From: Aeromicrobium wangtongii | Lineage (GTDB): Bacteria; Actinomycetota; Actinomycetes; Propionibacteriales; Nocardioidaceae | Direction: 5' to 3' | DNA: 64,000 nt | NCBI RefSeq assembly: GCF_024584515.1 | Contig: NZ_CP102173.1 | Location: 1,860,001 to 1,924,000, forward strand | Shown here: piece after piece, positions 1 through 10,674 of the stretch | Numbering within the stretch: position 1 is the first letter of the stretch | Layout: every line of letters begins with the position of its first letter | Made by a program: the position numbers and the translations under genes | The notes under the pieces: model-generated | Databases searched by the model: none | What the model saw: the letters and a program-made list of their open reading frames with translations, nothing else | Told to the model about the DNA's origin: nothing

Positions 1-1183
1 TGGCATGATCGTGCGTCTCGACCGCCAGCCGGCCACCGACGGATTCGACCCTGCGGCGCATGCCCGCCACGCCGTGGCCGCCCCCGGGGCGGTGCTCACA
101 GGGCGGACGGACGACGTTGCGCACCTCGAGCTGCAGGTCATTCTCCCAGCGCTGTGCCACCCACAGCGGCGCGTCCAGCAGCCCGTGCCGCAACGCGTTG
201 GTCAACATCTCCTGAAGCACACGGAATGCGACGAATTCGACATCGTGGGGAAGGGGCTGCGGCATTCCGACGACGCTGACACGGATGTCCCTGCCGGCTT
301 TTCTGAGTCCGTCGATGAGGTCCTCGACCCTCACGGAGGCGGGCCCGGCATCGGAACCACCCGCCCGCAGGACGGCGTGGATGTCCTGCAAGGACAGGCG
401 GGCCGCGGAGGCGACATGCTGGAGAATCTCGCGAATTCGGTCGGGCTGGTCGTCGTCGAGGAAACGGGCCGACTCCGCCTGCGCGAGGATCACCGCGAGC
501 GAGTGCCCCACCACGTCGTGGACCTCATTGGCCATTTGCGTCTGCGCCGCCCTCAGGTCCGCGACCTCGGTGGCGTGGGCGAGCCGAGCCTCGGCCTCGT
601 GCTGCCTCGCCTCCGCGACGTCCCTGTCGATCCGCGACCGCTCGTTGGCGTCGTGGCTGCGCAGGAGAAGCCCGATCAGCCAGGGTGTCGAAAGGGTGAC
701 CACGGCGACGGCGAGGGGGGCGAGTACGTCGGACGTCGCGCCGTGGGCGACGGACCCGGCGCGGTCACCGACCCGTAGTACGTCGAGGGGATCGCCGTCC
801 TGGTGGAAGATCAGCACCTCGACGCCAGCCTCCAGCGCGATCGAGAGCCCGCTGAGCCACACGACGAGTGCGTTGCCGTAGCGAGCGGCGCCAAAACTGA
901 CGAGGAGAGCAACGAGGTGAGCTGAGGTCAGGTGGACGGAGGCCGTCATCATGGCGAGGTTGGCCAGCCACGCTGTCAGCAAGGCAGCACCCGGGGCACG
1001 GAACAACAGCGCCGCGGCGACCGTACACCCGAGCATCCCGGCCCACGCGCCCGCTGGGACGTCCGACCAGCCGCTGTACCGCAGCTTCAGGTCGAACCAA
1101 CCGAGCGCCGCCACGGGGAGGCTGACCAGAGCAGGCAGCCACGATACGCGGAAGACCGGATGCGAGGTCATGCTGAGGTTCAT
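1..1183 (-). CDS. Sensor histidine kinase, NarL/LuxR-type (3' end beyond the window)
   Basis: Read on the minus strand this frame is open from an ATG at 1183 to the left edge (about 394 codons), so the C-terminus is missing. The N-terminal 190 residues hold several hydrophobic segments (for example the WLPALVSLPVAALGW region near residues 15-30), followed by an Arg/Glu/Ala-rich helix. A HisKA_3 dimerisation box NEVHDVVGHSL places the phospho-acceptor His near residue 222. The ATPase domain then shows an N-box-like VLQEMLTNALRHG and a G-box GHGVAGMRRR. These are hallmarks of membrane kinases that pair with NarL/LuxR response regulators; the regulator is expected just beyond the left edge. A second in-frame ATG at 1171 is an alternative start and neither has a well-spaced ribosome site. 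The signal sensed is unknown. Confidence 0.88.
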   Translation of the reverse strand, partial: MNLSMTSHPVFRVSWLPALVSLPVAALGWFDLKLRYSGWSDVPAGAWAGMLGCTVAAALLFRAPGAALLTAWLANLAMMTASVHLTSAHLVALLVSFGAARYGNALVVWLSGLSIALEAGVEVLIFHQDGDPLDVLRVGDRAGSVAHGATSDVLAPLAVAVVTLSTPWLIGLLLRSHDANERSRIDRDVAEARQHEAEARLAHATEVADLRAAQTQMANEVHDVVGHSLAVILAQAESARFLDDDQPDRIREILQHVASAARLSLQDIHAVLRAGGSDAGPASVRVEDLIDGLRKAGRDIRVSVVGMPQPLPHDVEFVAFRVLQEMLTNALRHGLLDAPLWVAQRWENDLQLEVRNVVRPPCEHRPGGGHGVAGMRRRVESVGGRLAVETHDHA

Positions 1184-1444
1184 CCTCGAAACGGCGGCTC
1201 CGAACGGCACGGCTCTGAGAATGGCACGCTGGCGCCCGATTGTCACCGCCCAGCCTGTTCGGCGGTACTGACGAGCCCCTTGCGCTCCACGGCGTCCCGG
1301 ACGAGCACCGTTCGCTGGCCCCGTCCCCTCATGACCGGTTTGACGGCAACGGGCCCGTTCCACCGGACCGAATCGGCGGTCCTCGACGTCGCGACCGCAC
1401 CCGAGGCGGTCAAGAGGAGGGAGGCCGGTCGTTGTGCACCGCAG
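1184..1444. other. Divergent intergenic region, kinase / AAA ATPase
   Basis: No gene is supported here. The frames that stay open are Arg/Pro/Gly-rich, as expected of non-coding strands in high-GC DNA. The stretch must carry the kinase promoter; a GACAAT hexamer on the minus strand near 1240 is a possible -10 box but has no convincing -35 partner. Confidence 0.4.
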
Positions 1445-1450
1445 TAGCGT
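1445..1450 (+). promoter_or_regulatory. Leaderless -10 box (TAGCGT) of the AAA ATPase gene
   Basis: TAGCGT ends 7 nt before GTG 1458, so transcription should start at or next to the start codon. This favours GTG 1458 over the in-frame GTG at 1434. Confidence 0.6.
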
Positions 1451-1457
1451 GGAGGAC

Positions 1458-2843
1458 GTGACCCACCCCACGATCGCCACCGCCGGTGAGCTGCGCGCCT
1501 CCGGCCACGTCCAGAAGTCCCTGCGTGCCGAGATCCGCGACAACCTCCTGTCGGCCCTGCGGGAAGGCCGTGATCCCTGGCCCGGCCTGCACGGCTTCGA
1601 GTCCACCGTGATCCCGCAGCTGGAGCGCGCGCTGATCGCCGGCCACGACATCGTGCTGCTGGGTGAGCGCGGGCAGGGCAAGACCCGCCTGCTGCGCACC
1701 CTGGTCGGCCTGCTCGACGAGTGGTCGCCGGTCATCGCCGGCTCCGAGCTGGGCGAGCACCCGTTCGAGCCCATCACCGCCGCGAGCGTGCGCCGGGCCG
1801 CCGAGCTCGGTGACGACCTCCCCGTCCAGTGGCGCCATCGCGACGAGCGCTACGCCGAGAAGCTCGCCACCCCCGACACCAGCGTCGCCGACCTGATCGG
1901 TGACGTCGACCCCATGAAGGTCGCCGAGGGACGCAGCCTGGGCGACCCGGAGACGATCCACTTCGGGCTCATCCCGCGCAGCCATCGCGGCATCGTGGCC
2001 ATCAACGAGCTGCCCGACCTCGCCGAGCGCATCCAGGTCGCCATGCTCAACGTCATGGAGGAGCGCGACATCCAGATCCGCGGATACGTCCTGCGCCTGC
2101 CCCTGGACGTCCTGGTCGTCGCGAGCGCCAACCCCGAGGACTACACCAACCGCGGCCGCATCATCACGCCGCTGAAGGACCGCTTCGGCGCCGAGATCCG
2201 CACGCACTACCCGACCGAGCTGGTCGACGAGATCGCCGTGATCCGGCAGGAGGCCGAGCTGGTCGCCGACGTCCCGGACCACCTGGTGGAGATCCTCGCC
2301 CGTTTCACCCGGGCACTGCGCGAGTCCAGCGCGGTGGACCAGCGCAGCGGCGTGAGTGCGCGGTTCGCGATCGCCGGTGCCGAGACGATCGCGGCTGCGG
2401 CGATCCACCGCGCCACACGTCAGGGTGAGGAGGAGGCCGTCGCACGCCCCGTCGACCTCGAGACCGCCGTCGACGTGCTCGGCGGCAAGATCGAGTTCGA
2501 GTCGGGGGAGGAGGGCCGCGAGGACGAGATCCTCGACCACCTGCTGCGCACGGCCACCGCCGAGACCGTCCGCGCGCACCTGCGCGGCGTCGATCTCGAC
2601 CTGCTCGTCGCGGCGATCGAGAACGGTGCCCTGGTCACGACCGGCGAGCAGGTCACCGCCCGGGACTTCCTGACCGGGCTTCCTGCCCTGGGCGAGTCCG
2701 AGGTCTACGACGAGATCTGCGAGCGGCTGGGAGCCACCAACGACGGCCAGCGGGCCGGGGCGATCGAGCTGGCCCTGGAGGGGCTGTACCTCGCGCGCAG
2801 GGTCAGCAAGGAGACCGGCGAGGGCGAGACGATCTATGGCTAG
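1458..2843 (+). CDS. ChlI/BchI-type AAA+ ATPase (MoxR-related), partner of a VWA protein
   Basis: A 461-residue AAA+ ATPase of the magnesium-chelatase I-subunit type. It has Walker A GERGQGKT (about residues 69-76), a Walker B-like GIVAINELPDL, and a sensor region with VVASANPEDYTNRG and PLKDRFG, typical of ChlI/MoxR proteins. Such ATPases work as hexamers that remodel a client together with a VWA-domain partner; here the next gene, overlapping by 8 nt, encodes that partner. Actinobacteria carry similar pairs (Rv0958/Rv0959 type) although they make no bacteriochlorophyll, so a true Mg-chelatase role is unlikely. The client is unknown. GTG 1458 is chosen because a leaderless -10 box lies 7 nt upstream. 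Confidence 0.85.
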   Translation: MTHPTIATAGELRASGHVQKSLRAEIRDNLLSALREGRDPWPGLHGFESTVIPQLERALIAGHDIVLLGERGQGKTRLLRTLVGLLDEWSPVIAGSELGEHPFEPITAASVRRAAELGDDLPVQWRHRDERYAEKLATPDTSVADLIGDVDPMKVAEGRSLGDPETIHFGLIPRSHRGIVAINELPDLAERIQVAMLNVMEERDIQIRGYVLRLPLDVLVVASANPEDYTNRGRIITPLKDRFGAEIRTHYPTELVDEIAVIRQEAELVADVPDHLVEILARFTRALRESSAVDQRSGVSARFAIAGAETIAAAAIHRATRQGEEEAVARPVDLETAVDVLGGKIEFESGEEGREDEILDHLLRTATAETVRAHLRGVDLDLLVAAIENGALVTTGEQVTARDFLTGLPALGESEVYDEICERLGATNDGQRAGAIELALEGLYLARRVSKETGEGETIYG

Positions 2844-4890
2844 GACCAACCGCCGGCTGACCCGCGACGCCCGATACGGCCGGTACGTCGACGGGCCCGA
2901 TCCACTGGCGCCCCCGGTCGATCTCGCCGAGGCGCTCGACGAGATCGGCGAGGACGTCATGGCCGGGTACTCACCCGAGCACGCGATGCGCGAGTTCCTG
3001 CGCCGGGGTGGACGTGACCAGGCCGGCCTCGACGAGCTGGCACGCCGAGTCGCCCAGAAGCGCCGCGAGCTGGCCCAGAAGCACAACCTGGACGGCACCC
3101 TGGCCGAGATCAAGGAGCTGCTGGAGCGCGCGGTCCTCGCCGAGCGCAAGCAGCTGGCCCGTGACGTCGAGATGGACGACGCCGACCGGATGCTGGCCGA
3201 GATGCAGCTGGCCAACCTGCCGTCGTCGCCCGCGGCGGCCGTCAACGAGCTGAACGGCTACGAGTGGCGCAGCAGCGAGGCCCGCGAGGACTTCGAGAGG
3301 ATCAAGGACCTACTGGGGCGAGAGATGCTCGACCAGCGCTTCGCAGGAATGAAGAATGCCCTCGAGAACGCGACGGACGAGGACCGCGCCGCGATCAACG
3401 AGATGCTCACCGACCTCAACGAGCTGCTCGACGCCCACCGGCGGGGCGAGGCCGGCCAGGAGCAGTTCGACAAGTTCATGGCCAAGCACGGCGAGTTCTT
3501 CCCCGAGAACCCGCAGACGATCGACGAGCTGCTGGACGCCCTGGCCCAGCGGTCGGCGGCGGCCCAGCGGATGCGCAACTCGATGACCCAGGAGCAGCGC
3601 GACGAGCTCGACTCCCTGGCCCAGCAGGCCTTCGGCTCTCCCGAGCTGATGCAGTCGCTGGCCCAGCTCGACGGCAACCTGCAGGCGCTGCGTCCCGGCG
3701 AGGACTGGGGTGGCTCGGAGCAGATGGACGGCCAGGAGGGTCTCGGCCTGGGCGACGGCACCGGCGTCTTCCAGGACATCGCCGACCTGGACGACCTGGC
3801 CGATCAGCTGGCCCAGTCGTACAACGGCTCCCAGATGGACGACCTCGACCTCGACAAGCTCGCGCGCCAGCTCGGCAACGAGGCCGTGGTCGACGCGCGC
3901 ACCCTGCAGCAGCTGGAGAAGGCGCTGCGCGACTCCGGCACGCTGCGCCGCGGCACCGACGGGCAGCTCAAGCTGACGCCCAAGGCGATGCGCCAGCTCG
4001 GCAAGGCCCTGCTGCGCGACGTCGCCAACACGATCTCTGGCCGACAGGGCAACCGGGACGTGCGCCAGGCCGGTGCGGCCGGCGAACGCTCCGGCGCGTC
4101 CCGCGAGTGGGCCTTCGGCGACACCGAGCCGTGGGACGTGACCCGGACGATCACCAATGCCATCACGCGGACGGCCGGCGCCGGCGGCTCCACCACGGGC
4201 GGCGTGCGGATCGAGATCGGTGACGTCGAGGTGCAGGAGACCGAGGCCCGCACGCAGGCCTGCGTCGCCCTGCTCGTCGACACCTCGTTCTCGATGGCGA
4301 TGGACGGCCGGTGGGTGCCGATGAAGCGCACCGCGCTGGCCCTGCACACACTCATCACGAGCCGGTTCCGCGGCGACGACCTGCAGCTCATCGCCTTCGG
4401 GCGTCACGCCGAGTCCATGAAGATCGAGCAGCTCACCGGCCTCGACGCGATGTACGACAAGGGCACGAACCTGCATCACGCGCTCCTGCTGGCCAACCGG
4501 CACTTCCGCAAGCACCCCAACGCCCAGCCGGTCCTGCTGATCGTGACCGACGGCGAGCCCACCTCACACCTGGAGAGCAGCGGCGAGGTGTTCTTCTCCT
4601 ACCCGCCGCATCCGGTGACCATCGCGCACACCGTCCGCGAGCTGGACCAAGCGACGCGCCTCGGCGCACGGACGACCTTCTTCCGCCTCGGAAACGACCC
4701 GGGCCTGGCCCGGTTCATCCAGTCGATGGCCGACCGGGCCGGGGGCACCGTCGTCGCCCCCGAGCTGGACGACCTGGGTGCTGCGGTCGTGGGTTCGTAC
4801 CTGGGCGCCCGCGGTGGCCGAGGCACGTCCGCTGCCGACGATGTGGGCTACGGGGGCCTGTGGAGCGGTCGCGGCTACTGGGCGGGCTGA
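2836..4890 (+). CDS. VWA-domain protein partnered with the ChlI-type ATPase
   Basis: 684 residues. Roughly the first 400 are strongly helical and acidic, rich in Leu/Gln/Asp, with no domain I recognise. The C-terminal quarter is a von Willebrand A domain with an intact metal-binding (MIDAS) set: D482-T-S484-F-S486, T544 in KGTNLHH and D572 in TDGEP. It overlaps the ATPase gene by 8 nt (ATG inside the end of the ATPase frame), so the two should be translationally coupled and form one complex. In ChlI/ChlD-like systems the VWA subunit docks the ATPase on its target. The C-terminus is Gly-rich (GGLWSGRGYWAG). It faces the kinase gene tail to tail, with 7 nt between the two stop codons. Confidence 0.85.
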   Translation: MARTNRRLTRDARYGRYVDGPDPLAPPVDLAEALDEIGEDVMAGYSPEHAMREFLRRGGRDQAGLDELARRVAQKRRELAQKHNLDGTLAEIKELLERAVLAERKQLARDVEMDDADRMLAEMQLANLPSSPAAAVNELNGYEWRSSEAREDFERIKDLLGREMLDQRFAGMKNALENATDEDRAAINEMLTDLNELLDAHRRGEAGQEQFDKFMAKHGEFFPENPQTIDELLDALAQRSAAAQRMRNSMTQEQRDELDSLAQQAFGSPELMQSLAQLDGNLQALRPGEDWGGSEQMDGQEGLGLGDGTGVFQDIADLDDLADQLAQSYNGSQMDDLDLDKLARQLGNEAVVDARTLQQLEKALRDSGTLRRGTDGQLKLTPKAMRQLGKALLRDVANTISGRQGNRDVRQAGAAGERSGASREWAFGDTEPWDVTRTITNAITRTAGAGGSTTGGVRIEIGDVEVQETEARTQACVALLVDTSFSMAMDGRWVPMKRTALALHTLITSRFRGDDLQLIAFGRHAESMKIEQLTGLDAMYDKGTNLHHALLLANRHFRKHPNAQPVLLIVTDGEPTSHLESSGEVFFSYPPHPVTIAHTVRELDQATRLGARTTFFRLGNDPGLARFIQSMADRAGGTVVAPELDDLGAAVVGSYLGARGGRGTSAADDVGYGGLWSGRGYWAG

Positions 4891-4897
4891 GGGGCTC

Positions 4898-6310
4898 TCA
4901 CACCGCGCCGGCGATGAGGAACGAGTCGTCGGCACTCTCCAGCTGCAGCGTCACCGACTCCGAGCGTCGCTCGCCCTTGAAGTCATAGGAGTAGGTGTAG
5001 GAGACCCGCATCTGGTCGGGGTCCGCGGAGATCTGCTGGATGTCCAGATTGTCGACATGGCTCCAGAACCCCTTGTAGCCCTCGATGCCGTCGCTCTCGC
5101 GCTGGTACGCCGGGGTGAGCATCGTGAATCCACGGTCGGGGTCGCTGCTCGCGGTGGACAGGTAGTCCGCGGCGAATCCTTCCAGCGCCGAGGGGGACGC
5201 ACCGTCCTGCGATGGCTGACCCGCGCCCGTGGGGGTACGCCCGGTGCCCGTGGTGGCGGCCGGTGACGCAGCTTCGGTCTCGTCGCCGTCCCGCAGCGCG
5301 ACGAACGTGACGGCCGCGACCACGGCGACGGCCGCGACCACGGCTGCGATCCGGAGGCCGGACGCGGCCCGGACGTGCGTGCCGGCGCGTGCGGGGGCCG
5401 CGGGGGCTGCGGCGACGGGCGGCTCCAACGGCCGAAAAGCGGTCGTCGGAGCCGGTGCGGACAGCGGGCCCGTCTCGTCCGCCGCGGGCGTCGCGAGCAT
5501 CGCCTGGGTGATCTCCGGATCGCCGTCGGACTGCGCCGACAGCGCGTGGGCGACGGCCGCCATCGTGGGCCGAGCCTCTGGATCGTGCTGCATCATCGCG
5601 GTGACCAGATCGGGCAGCGTCCCGTGCGCATCGAGACGCGGCGGCTCCTCGTGCACGATCCGGTACATCGCGCCCAGCACGTTGTCGGCGACCTGGTAGG
5701 GCGGCCGGCCGGCGAGGGCGTGGAACACCGTGGCGCCCAGCGACCAGACATCGCTGGCGGACGTCGCCATCCGCCCGCTCGCCACCTCGGGGGACAGGTA
5801 CGCCGGCGAACCGGTCACCAGCCCGGTCTGCGTGAGGGAGGCATCGGCCTGGGCGCGGGCGACGCCGAAGTCGGACAGCTTCGCGATTCCGTCGCCGGTC
5901 AGCAGGATGTTGGAGGGCTTGACGTCACGATGCACGATCCCGTGCTCGTGGGCGACGGCCAGCGCGCCGGCGACCTGCTGGACGATCGGGGCGAGCACAT
6001 CCGGGTCGACGCGTCCGTGCTCGGCGATGACCGCGGCCAGGGTGGGCCCGTCGACGTGCTCCATCACGAGCCACTGATGGCCGCCGTCGTCGACGAGGTC
6101 ATAGACCGCGACCACGTTCTGGTGGTTGACGCTGGCCGCCAGGTGGGCCTCCCGCGTGGCGCGCTCGAGATCCGGCTCGGCGCCCGTGTGGGCCATGCCG
6201 ATCTGCTTGACGGCGACAACCCGATCCAGGACGGTGTCTCGACCCAGCCACACCGATCCCATGCCCCCACGACCGATCTCGTGGTCGAGCTCGTACCTGT
6301 CCGCGAGCAT
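4898..6310 (-). CDS. Transmembrane Ser/Thr protein kinase, PknB-like
   Basis: 470 residues with a complete Hanks-type kinase domain: Gly loop GRGGMGSVW (13-21), catalytic Lys K35, HRDVKPSNILL with D129, and DFG with D147. A Pro/Ala-rich juxtamembrane linker leads to one membrane helix near 320-339 (IAAVVAAVAVVAAVTFVAL). Outside the membrane there is a roughly 110-residue Ser/Thr-rich tail with a small folded domain (DRGFTMLTPAYQRESDG...) rather than PASTA repeats. The likely role is sensing at the cell surface and phosphorylating cytosolic targets. The start is ATG 6310 with GGAGG about 6 nt upstream, and a TAGGTT box lies further upstream. Confidence 0.9.
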   Translation of the reverse strand: MLADRYELDHEIGRGGMGSVWLGRDTVLDRVVAVKQIGMAHTGAEPDLERATREAHLAASVNHQNVVAVYDLVDDGGHQWLVMEHVDGPTLAAVIAEHGRVDPDVLAPIVQQVAGALAVAHEHGIVHRDVKPSNILLTGDGIAKLSDFGVARAQADASLTQTGLVTGSPAYLSPEVASGRMATSASDVWSLGATVFHALAGRPPYQVADNVLGAMYRIVHEEPPRLDAHGTLPDLVTAMMQHDPEARPTMAAVAHALSAQSDGDPEITQAMLATPAADETGPLSAPAPTTAFRPLEPPVAAAPAAPARAGTHVRAASGLRIAAVVAAVAVVAAVTFVALRDGDETEAASPAATTGTGRTPTGAGQPSQDGASPSALEGFAADYLSTASSDPDRGFTMLTPAYQRESDGIEGYKGFWSHVDNLDIQQISADPDQMRVSYTYSYDFKGERRSESVTLQLESADDSFLIAGAV

Positions 6311-6385
6311 CCGGCCTCCGTTCCTCAGTGCTCAAACCTAGGGGGTGGGCCCTCGGGACGCGCGCCGGGCGGCCGGTACCGGCCG

Positions 6386-8201
<1,816 letters not shown>

Positions 8202-8219
8202 GACCGGGAACAGCTGAGC

Positions 8220-9488
8220 ATGGCGCACTACCGCAGCGCCGGGTCCGTCCCGCCCAAGCGCCACACGCAGCACCGGTCGCCGGACGGGGCCCTCTACCGC
8301 GAGGAGCTCATGGGGGAGGAGGGCTTCTCGTCCGACTCCTCGCTGCTGTACCACCGCGGCGTCCCGTCGGCGATCGTCGACGCCCGCCGTTGGGAGCTGC
8401 CGGACCAGGCCGCGACGCCCAACGAGCCGTTGCTGGCGCGTCACCTGAAGCTGCACGACCTGTTCGACGGGGGAACCGGTCGCGATGTCGTCACGAGCCG
8501 CCGGCTGGTCCTGGCCAATGCCGATGTGCGCATCTCGTACGTCGTGGCCTCCGAGACGTCCCCCTTCTACCGCAACGCCACCGGCGACGAGTGCGTCTTC
8601 ATCGAGTCGGGGACGGGGACCGTCGAGACGGTGTTCGGCCCGCTGCGCTTCGGCCCGGGCGACTACGTGATCATCCCGCGGGCGACCACGCATCGCTGGG
8701 TGCCGGACGTTTCGACAAGCTCAACGGGCGATGGGAGCTCAACGGGCGGCGGGAGCTCAACGGGCGGCGGGAGCTCAACGGGCGGCGGGAGCTCAACGGG
8801 CGAGGTGCGGGCGTACTGCATCGAGGCCAACAGCCACATCACGCCGCCGCACCGCTACCTGTCGCGGTACGGCCAGCTGCTCGAGCACTCCCCGTACTGC
8901 GAGCGGGACCTGCGCGGACCGGGGGAGCCCGAGCTGCGCGAGGGCTCGGACGTCGAGGTGTTCATCAAGCACCGCGGTTCGGGTCCCGGCGGGCTCAGCG
9001 GCACGGTCCACGTCCTGCCTGAGCATCCCTTCGACGTCATCGGCTGGGACGGCTGCCTGTATCCCTATGCCTTCAACGTCGCCGACTTCGAACCGATCAC
9101 CGGACGCGTGCACCAGCCACCGCCGGTGCACCAGGTCTTCGAGGGCCGCAACTTCGTCATCTGCAACTTCGTCCCCCGCAAGGTCGACTACCACCCGCTG
9201 GCGGTCCCGGTGCCGTACTACCACTCGAACGTCGACTCCGACGAGGTCATGTTCTACGTCGCCGGCGACTACGAGGCCCGCAAGGGATCGGGCATCGGCC
9301 GGGGATCGGTCTCCCTGCACCCCGGCGGCCACTCCCACGGTCCGCAACCGGCCGCGATCGAGGCCAGCCTCGGCGCCGAGTTCTTCGACGAGCTGGCGGT
9401 CATGGTCGACACCTTCAGCCCGCTGGGGCTGGGCGAGGCGGGACGAGCCTGCGATGACGGCGAGTATGCCTGGTCGTGGAGCAGATGA
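8220..9488 (+). CDS. hmgA: Homogentisate 1,2-dioxygenase with a repeat-derived Ser/Gly/Thr insertion
   Basis: Opens the homogentisate ring to maleylacetoacetate. 422 residues; the C-terminal cupin has the expected iron ligands H335 (YYHSNVDSDE), E342 and H371 (HPGGHSHG). The oddity is residues about 164-198: a low-complexity tract made of four to five SSTGGG-type repeats between THRWVPD and VRAYCIEAN. The DNA there begins with TTTCGACAAGCTCAACGGG, the same core that forms intergenic repeat arrays elsewhere in this window, followed by 18-bp tandem units. The tract lies where I would expect a loop of the first jelly roll, so the enzyme may still work. Its stop overlaps the fahA start (ATGA). 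Confidence 0.92.
   Translation: MAHYRSAGSVPPKRHTQHRSPDGALYREELMGEEGFSSDSSLLYHRGVPSAIVDARRWELPDQAATPNEPLLARHLKLHDLFDGGTGRDVVTSRRLVLANADVRISYVVASETSPFYRNATGDECVFIESGTGTVETVFGPLRFGPGDYVIIPRATTHRWVPDVSTSSTGDGSSTGGGSSTGGGSSTGGGSSTGEVRAYCIEANSHITPPHRYLSRYGQLLEHSPYCERDLRGPGEPELREGSDVEVFIKHRGSGPGGLSGTVHVLPEHPFDVIGWDGCLYPYAFNVADFEPITGRVHQPPPVHQVFEGRNFVICNFVPRKVDYHPLAVPVPYYHSNVDSDEVMFYVAGDYEARKGSGIGRGSVSLHPGGHSHGPQPAAIEASLGAEFFDELAVMVDTFSPLGLGEAGRACDDGEYAWSWSR
8709..8804 (+). repeat. TTTCGACAAGCTCAA element plus 18-bp minisatellite inside hmgA
   Basis: One copy of the TTTCGACAAGCTCAA core (8710-8724) is followed by four GGGAGCTCAACGGGCGGC-type 18-bp units. Both the insertion and the unit length keep the reading frame. 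The unit reuses the AGCTCAACGGG half of the core, so it probably arose by slippage after insertion. Confidence 0.85.
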
Positions 9489-10660
9489 CGACGGACTTCG
9501 GTCGCACGACCCTGCCGTACTGCTCGTTCGTCGGGGTGGGGGAGAAGCGTCCTCGGGTCGGCGTCGGTGTCGGCACCGACGTCCTCGACCTGACCGCCGC
9601 AGCCGCACGGTTCGTCCCCGACCGGGCCGGCCTGTTCGCCGACGGCACGCTCGACCGGTTCCTCGCTGCCGGCGCAGATGCCTGGCACGAGGTGCGCGAT
9701 GCGCTCACGGCGTGGGTCGACGACCCGTCAGCCCGAGCCTTCCTCGTCCCGGCGGCCGAGGTCGACCTGGTGCTGCCGTTCACGGTCGCGGACTACGTCG
9801 ACTTCTACGCCTCCGAGCAGCACGCCACCAACGTCGGACGGCTCTTCCGCCCTGACGGCGAGGCGCTGCCGAGCGCCTGGAAGCACCTGCCGATGGGATA
9901 TCACGGTCGCGCGGGCACGGTCGTCGTCTCGGGGACACCCGTCACCAGGCCGTCGGGGCAGAGCCGCGCGGCCTCCGGGCACATCGATGTCGGCCCCAGC
10001 GCGCGGCTGGACCTGGAGGCCGAGATCGGTTTCGTGGTCGGGGTGCCGTCCACGCTGGGCCGCCCGGTGGACGTGGACCGGTTCGAGCAGCACGTGTTCG
10101 GCATCTGCGTGGTGAACGACTGGTCGGCGCGTGACCTGCAGGCCTTCGAGTACGTTCCGCTCGGCCCGTTCCTCGCCAAGTCGTTCGCGACATCGGTGTC
10201 CCCGTGGATCGTCCCGCTCGCAGCCCTGTCAGGCGCCCGCGTCGAGCCACCGGCACGCGATCCGCATCCGCCCACCTACCTGCAGGACGAAGATCCGTGG
10301 GGGCTCGACCTGGAGCTGGTCGTCCGCATCAACGACACGATCGTCTCGCGCCCGCCCTTCGCCTCGATGTACTGGACGCCGGCGCAGATGCTGGCGCACC
10401 TCACGGCCAACGGCGCCTCGGTGCGCACCGGCGACCTCTACGCGTCAGGCACCGTCAGCGGACCGGCCGACGACCAGGTGGGCTCCCTGCTGGAGCTCTC
10501 CCGCAACGGCGCCGAGCCGGTGAAGCTCGACGACGGATCGTGCCGCACATTCCTGCTCGACGGCGACGAGGTCACGATCTCGGCCACCGCGGCGGCGCCG
10601 GGCGGCGGGCACATCGCCCTCGGCGAGGTCACCGGGAACGTCATCGCGCGCCAGCCCTGA
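9485..10660 (+). CDS. fahA: Fumarylacetoacetase
   Basis: Hydrolyses fumarylacetoacetate to fumarate and acetoacetate, the last step of the pathway. 391 residues with the two-part FAH layout: an N-terminal SH3-like portion (LPYCSFVGVGEKRPRVGVG) and a metal-binding catalytic part (VDFYASEQHATNVGRLFRP, LEAEIGFVVG, CVVNDWSARDLQ, GDEVTISA). ATG 9485 overlaps the hmgA TGA by 4 nt with GGAG just upstream, so translation is coupled; an in-frame GTG at 9476 is less likely. No maleylacetoacetate isomerase gene is adjacent. Confidence 0.95.
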   Translation: MTTDFGRTTLPYCSFVGVGEKRPRVGVGVGTDVLDLTAAAARFVPDRAGLFADGTLDRFLAAGADAWHEVRDALTAWVDDPSARAFLVPAAEVDLVLPFTVADYVDFYASEQHATNVGRLFRPDGEALPSAWKHLPMGYHGRAGTVVVSGTPVTRPSGQSRAASGHIDVGPSARLDLEAEIGFVVGVPSTLGRPVDVDRFEQHVFGICVVNDWSARDLQAFEYVPLGPFLAKSFATSVSPWIVPLAALSGARVEPPARDPHPPTYLQDEDPWGLDLELVVRINDTIVSRPPFASMYWTPAQMLAHLTANGASVRTGDLYASGTVSGPADDQVGSLLELSRNGAEPVKLDDGSCRTFLLDGDEVTISATAAAPGGGHIALGEVTGNVIARQP

Positions 10661-10674
10661 GCACAGGAGGAATC

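Noticed and set aside
765..1142. Minus-strand 125-codon frame inside the histidine kinase gene
   Set aside because: Arg/Pro/Gly-rich shadow in another frame. The kinase frame covers the same bases with clear motifs.
1434..1457. Earlier GTG start of the ChlI-type ATPase at 1434
   Set aside because: A GGAGG-like run lies about 10 nt upstream, but the added residues are not conserved-looking and the TAGCGT box lies between the two codons, so a leaderless start at 1458 fits better.
8220..9488. hmgA as a pseudogene because of the repeat insertion
   Set aside because: The insertion preserves the frame, all iron ligands and the coupled downstream gene are intact, and the tract falls at a probable surface loop.
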